Source of the DNA: DASWHD01 sp036393335
GTDB lineage: Bacteria; CG2-30-53-67; CG2-30-70-394
Reading direction: 5' to 3'
NCBI GenBank assembly: GCA_036393335.1
Contig: DASWHD010000135.1
Location: forward strand, 1 to 64,000
DNA length: 64,000 nt
The notes under the pieces are model-generated. The model was given only the letters and a program-made list of their open reading frames with translations, was not told the origin of the DNA and did not search any database. Below, one piece after another: positions 42,865-50,646 of the stretch. A program made the translations under genes and the position numbers. Every line of letters begins with the position of its first letter. Within the stretch, counting starts at the first letter, position 1.

Positions 42865-43569
42865 ATGAGTGAACAGCCCTTGCACTTTGGCCTCGCCGGT
42901 CCGGAGTCCATGCCGGACCACGGCCAGCCGGCCGACTCCCCCCAGCGCCAGCGCGCCGCACTCCAGCGGGGCCTGAAATTCGTCGGTCCGGATCAACCGG
43001 CCCGCCGGGCCGAGCTGCTGGTGGCCCTCGGCAGGGTAGAAAACGAGCTCGGCAATTCCCCCGCGGCGTGGGAGGCGGCACGCTACGCCTTCGCGATCTG
43101 TGCGGGGATCGAGAACTGGGTCGGAGCGGTGGAGGCGTGCGACGCCCTGTTCGAGTCGGGCCAGCCCGAGGCACTCAAGGCCCTGGCCCACGGCCTGTGG
43201 CTCGCCGTCACCTATCCCATCGATCCGGAGCTCTCCGTCGGCCTCCTCGGCCACTTGGTGGAGGAGGCGGCCCACGACGACATCGGCGCGGTGGCCGCGA
43301 CTACGGCCAACTACGTGGCACAGATGCGCGCCCCCGCGGGAGAGGCCGGGGAGCGGGTGCAGGAGAAGGCCGCACGCATGCTCAACGCGGTGGCGTGGAC
43401 CCACGGCAAGGTGCACGACGAGCGCGATTTTGAGATCTGGTACAAGACCAATCAACTCGACGACCCGGGCGTCTTCCTCCCCATCCTCTCCCAGGCATTG
43501 GACAAGATGGTGGACGGGGAGTGGTGGATCGATCGCGACGCGCTGCGGGCGAAGCTGCCGGCCGAGTGA
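42865..43569 (+). CDS. Hypothetical protein, mostly helical, 234 residues
   Basis: I do not recognise this protein. It is predicted soluble, with a loosely ordered N-terminus (about 1-30) and an alpha-helical body (ARRAELLVALGRVENELGN, AWEAARYAFAICAGIENWVG, LSVGLLGHLVEEAAHDDIGA) that could form helical-repeat or TPR-like packing. There are no cysteine pairs or catalytic signatures. GAGG lies about 8 nt before the ATG. It is divergent from the AhpD-Rieske/fchA/folD set across 243 bases and is followed by panB after 79 bases, so it may be part of either regulatory unit. Protein-like composition and a good start support it as a gene. Confidence 0.65.
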   Translation: MSEQPLHFGLAGPESMPDHGQPADSPQRQRAALQRGLKFVGPDQPARRAELLVALGRVENELGNSPAAWEAARYAFAICAGIENWVGAVEACDALFESGQPEALKALAHGLWLAVTYPIDPELSVGLLGHLVEEAAHDDIGAVAATTANYVAQMRAPAGEAGERVQEKAARMLNAVAWTHGKVHDERDFEIWYKTNQLDDPGVFLPILSQALDKMVDGEWWIDRDALRAKLPAE

Positions 43570-43648
43570 CGTGGCCGCCGGTGGGATCGAGCGGCGGCGC
43601 TCTCCCCATGGTATAGTTCGCCTCCGTTCATCGCGCCGCCCGTCCGCC

Positions 43649-44464
43649 ATGTCCACCACCGTACCCGAACTCCTCCAGCGCGCCCGGGAGGGGCGGCGTC
43701 TGGTGATCCTCACCGCCTACGACTACGGCGGCGCGCGGCTCGTGGCCGCCGCGGGGGTCGACACGATCATGGTCGGCGACTCCCTCGGCATGGTGGTGCA
43801 GGGGCGAGCCAATACCCTCGGTGTGACCCTCGACCAGATGGTCTACCACTGCGAGATGGTGAGCCGTGGGGCGCCGTACGCCCTGGTGATCGGCGATCTG
43901 CCGTTCATGAGCTATCAGGAGGGCCCAGCCCAGGCGGTGCGCAGCGCCGGTCGGCTCGTGAAGGAGGGCGGCTGTGGCTGTGTGAAGCTGGAGGGCGGGA
44001 TGCGTATGGCGGAGCAGATCGCGGCGATCGTGCGCGCCGACATCCCGGTGATGGCCCACATCGGTCTCACCCCCCAGTCGATTCACCAACTCGGCGGTTA
44101 TCGGGTGCAGCGCGATGCCGACCGACTCCTCGCCGATGCCCTGGCGGTGCAGGAGGCGGGGGCGTGGTCGGTGGTCTTGGAATGTGTGCCGCGGGAGGTC
44201 GCAGAGCAGATCACCGACCGCCTGACGATCCCCACCATCGGCATCGGGGCAGGACCCGACTGCTCCGGGCAGGTCCTTGTTTTTCACGATATTTTGGGTC
44301 TTTCTGACGGAAAGCCGATGCGCTTCGTGAAGCGCTACGCCGACCTTCAGGCGGGCGTGACCGCGGCGGTGCGGGCGTACAAGGACGAGGTCGAGGCGGG
44401 TCTCTTCCCGGCCGCCGAGCACTGCTTCACCGCCGGTGGATCCGGCTCGCAGGGGGAACGCTGA
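43649..44464 (+). CDS. panB: PanB, ketopantoate hydroxymethyltransferase
   Basis: A 271-residue cytoplasmic (beta/alpha)8 enzyme that transfers a hydroxymethyl group from 5,10-methylene-THF to ketoisovalerate in pantothenate and CoA synthesis. Motifs: [32 protein letters not shown] near 22-53 (metal Asp in MVGDSL), [50 protein letters not shown] and [22 protein letters not shown]. Length is standard. The ATG was set at the conserved N-terminus because the open frame extends upstream without conservation. It overlaps rpiB by 1 nt. Confidence 0.95.
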   Translation: MSTTVPELLQRAREGRRLVILTAYDYGGARLVAAAGVDTIMVGDSLGMVVQGRANTLGVTLDQMVYHCEMVSRGAPYALVIGDLPFMSYQEGPAQAVRSAGRLVKEGGCGCVKLEGGMRMAEQIAAIVRADIPVMAHIGLTPQSIHQLGGYRVQRDADRLLADALAVQEAGAWSVVLECVPREVAEQITDRLTIPTIGIGAGPDCSGQVLVFHDILGLSDGKPMRFVKRYADLQAGVTAAVRAYKDEVEAGLFPAAEHCFTAGGSGSQGER

Positions 44465-44907
44465 TGCTGGCCGTCGGCGCCGATCACGGCGGCGTGCATC
44501 TCAAGGAGGTCGTGGTGCGCGCCCTGGAACGGCGCGGTATCCCGTTCGTCGACCTCGGAACCAACGATGTGGCCTCGGTTGACTACCCGGACTTTGCCGC
44601 CAAGGTGGCGAGCGGGGTCGCCAACGGCGACTACGATCGCGGCATCCTGATCTGCGGCACCGGCATCGGCATGTCGATCGCCGCCAACAAGTTCTTCGGG
44701 GTGCGCGCGGCCCTGTGTCACGACACCTACACCGCGCGCATGTCCCGCCTGCACAACGACGCCAACATCCTGGTCCTGGGGGAACGGGTCACCGGCCCCG
44801 GGGTCGCGGAAGAGATCGTCGAGGTGTGGCTCGACACATCCTTCGAGGGGGGGCGCCACACCGTCCGTGTGGAGAAGATCCACCGGCACGAAAACCGACA
44901 CCGGTGA
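44464..44907 (+). CDS. rpiB: RpiB, ribose-5-phosphate isomerase B
   Basis: A 147-residue isomerase interconverting ribose 5-phosphate and ribulose 5-phosphate. It starts [15 protein letters not shown] (Asp-His pair), then [74 protein letters not shown], where the catalytic Cys lies in ICGTGIG near residue 65. All standard for RpiB (LacA/B family). It starts on the last base of the panB stop, and precedes glyA, an association common in bacterial genomes. Confidence 0.95.
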   Translation: MLAVGADHGGVHLKEVVVRALERRGIPFVDLGTNDVASVDYPDFAAKVASGVANGDYDRGILICGTGIGMSIAANKFFGVRAALCHDTYTARMSRLHNDANILVLGERVTGPGVAEEIVEVWLDTSFEGGRHTVRVEKIHRHENRHR

Positions 44908-44948
44908 GCCGCGGTACCCGTTTTGGCACCGCGGACGCATTCCTCTGC

Positions 44949-45025
44949 AAGGAAAGCAGGAAGGCAGGAAATCCTTCTCTCATGGGTTGCCGACTCTTCC
45001 CTCTTCCTGCTTTCCTGCCTTCCTT
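44949..45025. repeat. Inverted repeat of the AGGAAGGCAGGAA type
   Basis: Two 22-base arms (44949-44970 and 45004-45025) pair at 20 of 22 positions around a 33-base loop. Left arm reads AAGGAAAGCAGGAAGGCAGG...; right arm is its near-complement. It lies between rpiB and glyA. A related, less regular structure occurs at 56581-56669, so this is a dispersed family rather than a gene-specific element. Confidence 0.7.
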
Positions 45026-45079
45026 AGAGGATTGTGCGACGTCGTAGCTGTCAGACCGTCGCGGATTGGAGAGTCATCT

Positions 45080-46339
45080 ATGCTCAAGCTTGCCAATACC
45101 ACCGATGCCCTCCGCGCAGTCGATCCCGAGGTCGCGGCCGCCCTGGATGCCGAGCGCGAGCGAGAGAACGACACCCTGGTCCTGATCGCCAGCGAGAACT
45201 ACGCCTCGGAGGCGGTGCTCGCGGCCCAGGGGTCATTGCTCACCAACAAGTACGCCGAGGGCTACCCGGGCAAGCGCTACTATGCCGGCTGCGAGAACGC
45301 CGACACGGTGGAGGCCCTGGCCATCGAGCGTGCCAAGCGGCTCTTCAAGGTGGACCACGCGAACGTTCAGCCGCACTCGGGCAGCTCCGCGAACATGACC
45401 GCCTACCTGGCGGTATTGAAGCCGGGCGACAAGATCCTCGGTATGTCCCTGGCGCATGGCGGGCACCTCACCCACGGTGCCAAGGTGAGCTTTTCCGGCA
45501 AGCTCTTTTCGTCGTTCTTCTACGGTGTCGACGTGGCTACCGGACGGATCGACATGGCGGAGGTGGCGCGCATCGCGGCCATCGTCCAGCCGCGGATGAT
45601 CGTCACCGGCGCCTCCGCCTACCCGCGCTTCTTCGACTGGCAGGCCTTCCACGACATCGCCAATGAGCACAAGGCGTACCTGATGGCGGACATCGCGCAC
45701 ATCGCCGGACCGGTGGCCGCCGGTCTCCATCCCAGCCCGGTGGGGTATGCCGACTTCGTCACGACCACGACCCACAAGACCCTGCGCGGACCGCGCGGTG
45801 GCATGGTGATGTGCACCGCGGAGCACGCCAAGGCGGTGGACAAGATCCTCTTCCCCGGGCTCCAGGGGGGACCACTGGTCCACACCATCGCGGCCAAGGC
45901 GGTGGCCTTGCACGAGGCCCTGCAGCCCGCCTTCGTCGACTACCAACGGCAGGTGTTGGCCAACGCCCGGGCCCTGGGCGAGCGCCTCGTGGCGCACGGC
46001 TTCGACCTCATCTCCGGCGGCACCGACAACCACCTGGTGCTGGTCGACCTGCGTAACAAGGGGGTGACCGGCGCCGATGCCGAGGCCGCCCTGCACGCGG
46101 CGGGCCTCACCTGCAACAAGAACGGTATCCCCAACGATCCGCAGCCGCCGGTGGTGACCAGTGGCGTCCGTCTCGGCACGCCGGTGATGACCACCCGCGG
46201 CATGGGCACCGAGGAGGCGCTACAGGTCGCCGACTGGATCGACAAGATCCTGCGCGACCCGGGCGACACGGCGGTGCAGCGCCGGGTGCGCGGCGAGGTT
46301 ACCGCGCTGTGCCGCCGCTTCCCGGCGTACAGCGAGTAG
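45080..46339 (+). CDS. glyA: GlyA, serine hydroxymethyltransferase
   Basis: A 419-residue PLP enzyme that makes glycine and 5,10-methylene-THF from serine and THF. Motifs: LVLIASENYASEAVLAAQGSLLTNKYAEGYPGKRYYAGC near 34-72, PHSGSSANMTAYLAVLKPGD, MADIAHIAGPVAAGLHPSP and the PLP-lysine loop VTTTTHKTLRGPRGGM near 226-241. Length is normal. The start is set at ATG 45080 with GGAGAG upstream; longer open frame upstream contains the repeat and is not coding. A strong terminator follows at 46493-46531. Confidence 0.97.
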   Translation: MLKLANTTDALRAVDPEVAAALDAERERENDTLVLIASENYASEAVLAAQGSLLTNKYAEGYPGKRYYAGCENADTVEALAIERAKRLFKVDHANVQPHSGSSANMTAYLAVLKPGDKILGMSLAHGGHLTHGAKVSFSGKLFSSFFYGVDVATGRIDMAEVARIAAIVQPRMIVTGASAYPRFFDWQAFHDIANEHKAYLMADIAHIAGPVAAGLHPSPVGYADFVTTTTHKTLRGPRGGMVMCTAEHAKAVDKILFPGLQGGPLVHTIAAKAVALHEALQPAFVDYQRQVLANARALGERLVAHGFDLISGGTDNHLVLVDLRNKGVTGADAEAALHAAGLTCNKNGIPNDPQPPVVTSGVRLGTPVMTTRGMGTEEALQVADWIDKILRDPGDTAVQRRVRGEVTALCRRFPAYSE

Positions 46340-46454
46340 GCGCCTGCGAACCGCGCCGCGTTGCGGCGGTCGGTGACCGTGGGCGCTCGCCGGTATCGAG
46401 TGGTGGAGCGGCGGAGAGTGCGTGGGCGATCCCGAGACGACCATCGCCGCGTTT

Positions 46455-46488
46455 CTGAGCCAGTACCTCCTCTCACCGACTGGCTCAG
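46455..46488. other. Perfect hairpin downstream of glyA
   Basis: CTGAGCCAGT and ACTGGCTCAG form a perfect 10-bp stem with a 14-base loop, just before the T-rich terminator. Without a T-run itself, it may stabilise the glyA 3' end or act as pause element. Confidence 0.5.
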
Positions 46489-46492
46489 TCCG

Positions 46493-46531
46493 CAGGCCGG
46501 CCCTCTCCCACACCGGCCTGTCTTTTTTTTT
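46493..46531 (+). terminator. Rho-independent terminator of the panB-rpiB-glyA region
   Basis: CAGGCCGG / CCGGCCTG forms an 8-bp GC-rich stem with a 12-base loop, followed directly by TCTTTTTTTTT. Correct orientation for plus-strand transcription, between convergent glyA and the cytochrome gene. Confidence 0.85.
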
Positions 46532-46547
46532 GCGGGCAGGCTGCTGG

Positions 46548-47336
46548 CTACCGCCCGTACCGATCGAGGACGCCATCCACGCCGAGACCGAAGGTCAGAA
46601 CGAAATACACGAGATCCCAGCGCTGGCCATCATCGAGGCTGTCCTCAAACGACGGCATCGGGGTGCCGTTCAGGCCGGTGGTGAAGGTCCGGTAGATGTC
46701 CGCCGGCGTGGCGCCGCCCTCGATCAACTCGGGATTCGTGAGATCCGCCGGCGGGCTCGGATTGCCGCGGTGGTCCTTGAGACCGGGGGCCGAGGGGCCG
46801 TCGCCGCGGCCGTCCGGACCGTGGCAATGCCAGCACTGGACCTTCTGCCAGAGCTCCTTGCCCCGCTCGATCGCCTCGCGGGTGGCGGGCGGTGGTTCGG
46901 GGATGGTAATAGGCTCGGCGTGTTCCTCCGGGTCGCCCCAGCGCGGCGAGAAGGTCTTGAGGTAGTGCACCAGGGCCCAGCGCTTCTTGGAGGAGAGATC
47001 CTTGAAGGGGCGCATGTTCTTCGCCGACTCCATGGAGAGGCGGATCCCCTTGGTGAGGGTGCGGTACAGGTCCTCGTCCGCCGGCAGATAACCCGACGGC
47101 GTGGTGCGGAACTCGAAGATCGCCTCGGTGAAGTCGCGGCACACCATCCCCAGCGACTGCGCCGCCGGCCCCAGACCCTTGCCGTCCTCGCCGTGGCACT
47201 CGGCGCAGTACTGGGAGTAGAGCTTGGCCCCCTCCTTCAGGAGCTTGGGGGTGGCCTCGTAGGTCTTTTCCGCCCCCAGGGTGGGCGGGACGAAGAGGAG
47301 CATCACGGCGGGAATCAAGGCATTCGCGGCGCGCAT
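46548..47336 (-). CDS. Periplasmic diheme c-type cytochrome
   Basis: A 262-residue secreted cytochrome with an N-terminal Sec signal (about 1-22, ending TLGAEK) and two class I cytochrome c domains. Heme motifs are CAECH at residues 44-48 and CWHCH at 168-172. Likely axial methionines are in SAKNMRPF near 110 and GTPMPSFEDSL near 232. The ATG at 47336 was chosen because it gives a normal signal peptide; upstream extension is not conserved. It lies downstream of the porin-cytochrome gene but a strong terminator separates them. A periplasmic electron shuttle that could accept from that outer-membrane protein is plausible but unproven. Confidence 0.88.
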   Translation of the reverse strand: MRAANALIPAVMLLFVPPTLGAEKTYEATPKLLKEGAKLYSQYCAECHGEDGKGLGPAAQSLGMVCRDFTEAIFEFRTTPSGYLPADEDLYRTLTKGIRLSMESAKNMRPFKDLSSKKRWALVHYLKTFSPRWGDPEEHAEPITIPEPPPATREAIERGKELWQKVQCWHCHGPDGRGDGPSAPGLKDHRGNPSPPADLTNPELIEGGATPADIYRTFTTGLNGTPMPSFEDSLDDGQRWDLVYFVLTFGLGVDGVLDRYGR

Positions 47337-47354
47337 GGCGGACCTCGCGAGGTG

Positions 47355-47385
47355 AAAAAAAAGGGGCGGGGCATCGCCCCGCCCC
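47355..47385 (-). terminator. Strong rho-independent terminator after the porin-cytochrome gene
   Basis: On the minus strand, GGGGCGGGGC, loop GAT, GCCCCGCCCC, then eight T. The 10-bp all-GC stem lies between the stop of the porin gene and the start of the cytochrome gene. It should cut or attenuate read-through. Confidence 0.88.
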
Positions 47386-47410
47386 CTGGAATGAAAGACC
47401 GGCGGGACGC

Positions 47411-48553
47411 TTAGAAGCCGAAGCGGGCGATCAGGCGGCCCTTGATCGCCTCGTCTTCGTCGTCGGCACCCGAAGAGCTCTCTTCGAAGTCGAGGAAGCG
47501 GAGCTCGGCGCCGAGCTGGACATTGGGGCGGGTGTACCAGGAGGCGTGGAGGGTCCACTGCTCGAAGTCACCGTCACCGGTAAACCCGTCGTCGCTGAGC
47601 TTGTCCCAACGGGCGCCGACCACGAAGTCGCCCACCGGGTAGAGGAGCTCGACGAGGATGTCGTCACCCTCCAGATCGTCGCCGCCGGAGGGTCCGTCCA
47701 TGGTCGCGTCGAACCAGGCGAGGGTCAGAATCGCGCCGGCACCGTGGAGCTCGGCGGCGATCGACCAGCGGTCGATGTCGGCCTCGTCACCGGCGTGATG
47801 CTGGTAGTGGGCCCCGAGGGTCTGCTCCATGAAGGTCAGCTCGACGGTGCCGTAGACGCTCTCAGAAAGGTCGCTCTCGTTGCCGGGGGCACCCGCGTCG
47901 TTGTCCAGGGTGTAGCCCAGGGCATAGCGAACGGTCAGCCCCTCGTCCTCCGGCAGGATCTGACCGTTGGCCTCCAACCCGACGGCGGTGCCGAAGAAGC
48001 CCAGGTCCTCGGCGGCGTAGCCGTCGAAGACGATGGAGCGGGCGGGGGAGAGGAAGCTAAAGTCGACGTCGTAGGCGCCGGCGCGCAGGTTGAGCTGGGC
48101 CTCGCCCACCAGGTCGTTGTACTGGATGAAGACCGGCCCCAGGTCCGCGCCCTCGCCGCGCTCGAGGATGATCTCGCCGAAGGTGGAGATGCGCGGCCCG
48201 AGGGTGGTGCCCCAGAAGACCTCGACCTCCGGTTGCATGATGGTGAGGGAGTCCTCACCGCGTTCATCCTTGTCGAAATCGTCCCACTCCACCTCGATCT
48301 CGGCGAGGGCGGCGACCGGCCACGCCGGGATGTCCCAGACGTCCGTCCCCTTGGTGCCCTGGAGGCGATAACCGTTGTTTTTGAAGGTGATGCCGAACTC
48401 GTTGAGCTTCGGGAAGGCGACGTGACAGTAGGTGCACTTCTGTTTCGTTTGCCGGGCGAAGGCGGGGATCGCCTCCGCATCGTCGGGGGCGAGCAGGACG
48501 CTCAGGGGCAGCGCCAGGGCTGCCAGGAGGGGAACGAGAATGAAGCGTTTCAT
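47411..48553 (-). CDS. Outer-membrane porin with N-terminal heme c motif (Cyc2-like architecture)
   Basis: A 380-residue secreted protein. After a Sec signal (about 1-28) comes IPAFARQTKQKCTYCHVAFP with one CxxCH heme site at 40-44, then PKLNEFGITFKNNGYRL, the pattern seen at the start of Cyc2-type fused porin-cytochromes and related proteins. The rest (about 75-380) alternates polar and hydrophobic residues as in a beta-barrel (many acidic loops such as GDGDFEQWTL) and ends in Phe (LIARFGF), the outer-membrane sorting signal. Cyc2 proteins carry electrons across the outer membrane during Fe(II) oxidation; this shorter member may do the same or a related job. GGAGG precedes the start. Confidence 0.78.
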   Translation of the reverse strand: MKRFILVPLLAALALPLSVLLAPDDAEAIPAFARQTKQKCTYCHVAFPKLNEFGITFKNNGYRLQGTKGTDVWDIPAWPVAALAEIEVEWDDFDKDERGEDSLTIMQPEVEVFWGTTLGPRISTFGEIILERGEGADLGPVFIQYNDLVGEAQLNLRAGAYDVDFSFLSPARSIVFDGYAAEDLGFFGTAVGLEANGQILPEDEGLTVRYALGYTLDNDAGAPGNESDLSESVYGTVELTFMEQTLGAHYQHHAGDEADIDRWSIAAELHGAGAILTLAWFDATMDGPSGGDDLEGDDILVELLYPVGDFVVGARWDKLSDDGFTGDGDFEQWTLHASWYTRPNVQLGAELRFLDFEESSSGADDEDEAIKGRLIARFGF

Positions 48554-48671
48554 AGGAGATCCTCCATGACCGGGGGTGGTGTGCCCACGGCGCGCGACGC
48601 CGTGAACGGTGGGATGTGCCCTGCAACGCCGGGAGGTTGGCTAAATTTCATCGAATAGGTCAACAACAAGT

Positions 48672-49526
48672 TTACTGCGACGGCACGGGCATTCGGTCGG
48701 ATGATTCCGAGGTTTGCGAGAGGTCCACGGCAAACGCGGTAGTCCGCCCCGCGACGATCCCCATCCGTTGCTGGACCGCAGGGTGTGGGGGAAGCTCAAG
48801 GCGCACCTCGTGCACCCCCGATGGCAGGTCGATGTGGAAGGGGGTGGTGCCGTAGTAGGCGCCGTCGATATACACCTGCGCCCCCGCCGGCGTGGTGTCG
48901 ATCTGCAGCCCCCCCGTGGGGGGAGTGACGGGGGCAGAAGGCCGGGTACCGAGGGCGCGGAGCAGCTCGTTCCACAGGCCATCGATATCTTCCTGCATGA
49001 GCAGGGTGAGATGGGCCATGGCGGTGCCGCCGACCCCGGTGAACTGGGTGTGATCCCGGCGCGCGGTCTGCTGCCACTCCGGCGAGGCTGAGTCGGCCCG
49101 GTGGAGCGCCAAAGACAAGGCCGTGGTGAACCGATCCTCGGTCCCGGCAGCGAGCTCCAGCTCAGCGACGGTTGGCTGGAGCCACACCGCCGGCGGCGGG
49201 GTACCGGCCGCCAGGACCCGCGCGGTCAGGCCGTGGACGGCAAGGATCGCCACCAGGCGCTCGGTCGCCCACTCTGTCACGGGTCGATCGAGACGCACCG
49301 CCCGCCGGCCGCTGCCGACGTTGTTACGGCGCCATCCCAAGGCCCGTGGATCGCTGGCCGCCGCTCCATCACCATCGCGGCCATCGATCGCCGGCGCCAC
49401 CCACACTATGCCGCCGTCGCGCAACGCCGCCGGGGGCTCCGGCGCGGGGGCCTGGACCACCACGGCGCGATGGCCGCAGGCGATGATGAGCAGCGGGAGG
49501 AGAGACGGGAGTAGACCGCGGCGCAC
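48672..49526 (-). CDS. PEGA-domain lipoprotein
   Basis: A 284-residue probable lipoprotein. The GTG at 49526, preceded by GAGGAG, gives a short signal RRGLLPSLLPLLIIAC with lipobox IIAC near residue 17. An ATG at 49580 would add 18 residues. The middle is a poorly conserved alpha/beta domain. The C-terminus (about 205-270) is a PEGA domain: GGLQIDTTPAGAQVYIDGAYYGTTPFHIDLPSG, where the PEGA-like tetrad is PAGA. PEGA domains are common on surface lipoproteins. It may accompany the porin-cytochrome gene 119 nt downstream on the same strand. No specific function known. Confidence 0.75.
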   Translation of the reverse strand: MRRGLLPSLLPLLIIACGHRAVVVQAPAPEPPAALRDGGIVWVAPAIDGRDGDGAAASDPRALGWRRNNVGSGRRAVRLDRPVTEWATERLVAILAVHGLTARVLAAGTPPPAVWLQPTVAELELAAGTEDRFTTALSLALHRADSASPEWQQTARRDHTQFTGVGGTAMAHLTLLMQEDIDGLWNELLRALGTRPSAPVTPPTGGLQIDTTPAGAQVYIDGAYYGTTPFHIDLPSGVHEVRLELPPHPAVQQRMGIVAGRTTAFAVDLSQTSESSDRMPVPSQ

Positions 49527-49768
49527 AAACTCCTCGGCGTGGGAGGGTAGGTAAGCTGACCGGTCACCTAGCAGATGCATCGATCTGCGGCAAGAGGTGG
49601 CTTCCCGGGTCACCGCCGCTCCGGCACCGCCTGCCTGCCGCCATCGGCCGGGGATGGTTCCTGCTCCGGCTTGCGTTGGCGCGCTGCGCAAAATGTGGTG
49701 TGATCCCCGGAGCGGCGGAGCAGTCGGCGTAGGCTGAACGCGGTGACCGCCACCGACCGACAGACACC

Positions 49769-50482
49769 ATGCGTCCCGATCTTCCTGCAGCCGAGACCCG
49801 CCGGGCGTTGCTCAAGGCGGTGTCGATGGCGGTGGTGCTGATGCTCCTGATCTACGGTGTGCGGCGCTCACCGTTGTCGGTCTATCTCGACCCAGAAAAC
49901 CTGGCACCGTGGCAGGAGTTGGTCGGGGATGCCGGGACGTGGGCGAAGCCGCTGTTCATCGCGGTGGGCACGGTGGTCATCTCGGTGGGTGTGCCGCGCA
50001 CCGTGGTGAGCCTGGCGGGCGGCATGCTGTTCGGCATCGCCATGGGACTGGTCACGGCCATGGCCGCCACCATGTTCTCCGCCATGCTGACGTTCTACAT
50101 CGGACGATGGGCGGGGCATCGCTATGTGCGGCGGCGTTTTGGTGAACGGATCGGTGAGGTGCGGCGCATGATGCGACAGCACGGCGTCGTGGCGATGATC
50201 TTGATCCGCCAGCTACCCATCACCGCGCTGGCCAGCAACCTCCTGTGCTCGGTGAGCGGGGTGCGGGCGCGCCACTACTTTTTCGGATCCCTGATCGGGC
50301 TGTTGCCCGGTGCGATCATCTTCGTCGTCTTCGGCGCCGGGGTGCGGCGCGACTTTGGCCTGCGCGCGACGGCCGCCAGCCTGCTGTTGGTCGGCGTTAC
50401 CTTCGTCGCCCTCTGGGTAGTGAATCGTACCCCGTGGCTACAGCCCTTGCGTGAGATGTTGCAGAAGGAAGACAAGGGTTGA
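49769..50482 (+). CDS. VTT/DedA-like (TVP38/TMEM64) integral membrane protein
   Basis: A 237-residue inner-membrane protein with a SNARE-associated/VTT domain. Hydrophobic segments occur about 16-32, 60-78, 80-110, 165-190 and 200-220. Family motifs: LFIAVGTVVISVGVPRTVVSLAGGMLFG near 62-89, then FYIGRWAGHRYVRRRFG and IRQLPITALASNLLCSVSGV near 146-165. VTT proteins in bacteria are implicated in lipid scrambling or membrane homeostasis. Next to an RND-type exporter (165 nt downstream), suggesting a lipid or hydrophobic-substrate transport context, which is inference. Confidence 0.85.
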   Translation: MRPDLPAAETRRALLKAVSMAVVLMLLIYGVRRSPLSVYLDPENLAPWQELVGDAGTWAKPLFIAVGTVVISVGVPRTVVSLAGGMLFGIAMGLVTAMAATMFSAMLTFYIGRWAGHRYVRRRFGERIGEVRRMMRQHGVVAMILIRQLPITALASNLLCSVSGVRARHYFFGSLIGLLPGAIIFVVFGAGVRRDFGLRATAASLLLVGVTFVALWVVNRTPWLQPLREMLQKEDKG

Positions 50483-50646
50483 GACGTGGCATTTGGGCAG
50501 CGTGACAGGAGACCATCGGCGCCGGGCGTGGCTAGCGGGCCCCAGGACGCCGGGGCATGGGCAGCGTTGGGTTCTGTGAATCGGCGATGCCGCTCACGTC
50601 ACCGCCCAGCGTGCGGCAGGTAGCCGGGAGAGCACGGGTGAGGCCA

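Noticed and set aside
41998..43713. A 571-residue form of the AhpD-Rieske protein
   Set aside because: The N-terminal extension lies antisense to the gene at 42865 and panB start; the ATG at 42621 begins the conserved domain.
44908..45079. Glycine or THF riboswitch upstream of glyA
   Set aside because: The region is dominated by the AGGAAGGCAGG hairpin and shows no conserved riboswitch core that I can recognise.
47546..48658. A 370-codon plus-strand open frame over the porin-cytochrome gene
   Set aside because: It is the antisense shadow of a gene with signal peptide, heme motif and barrel end.
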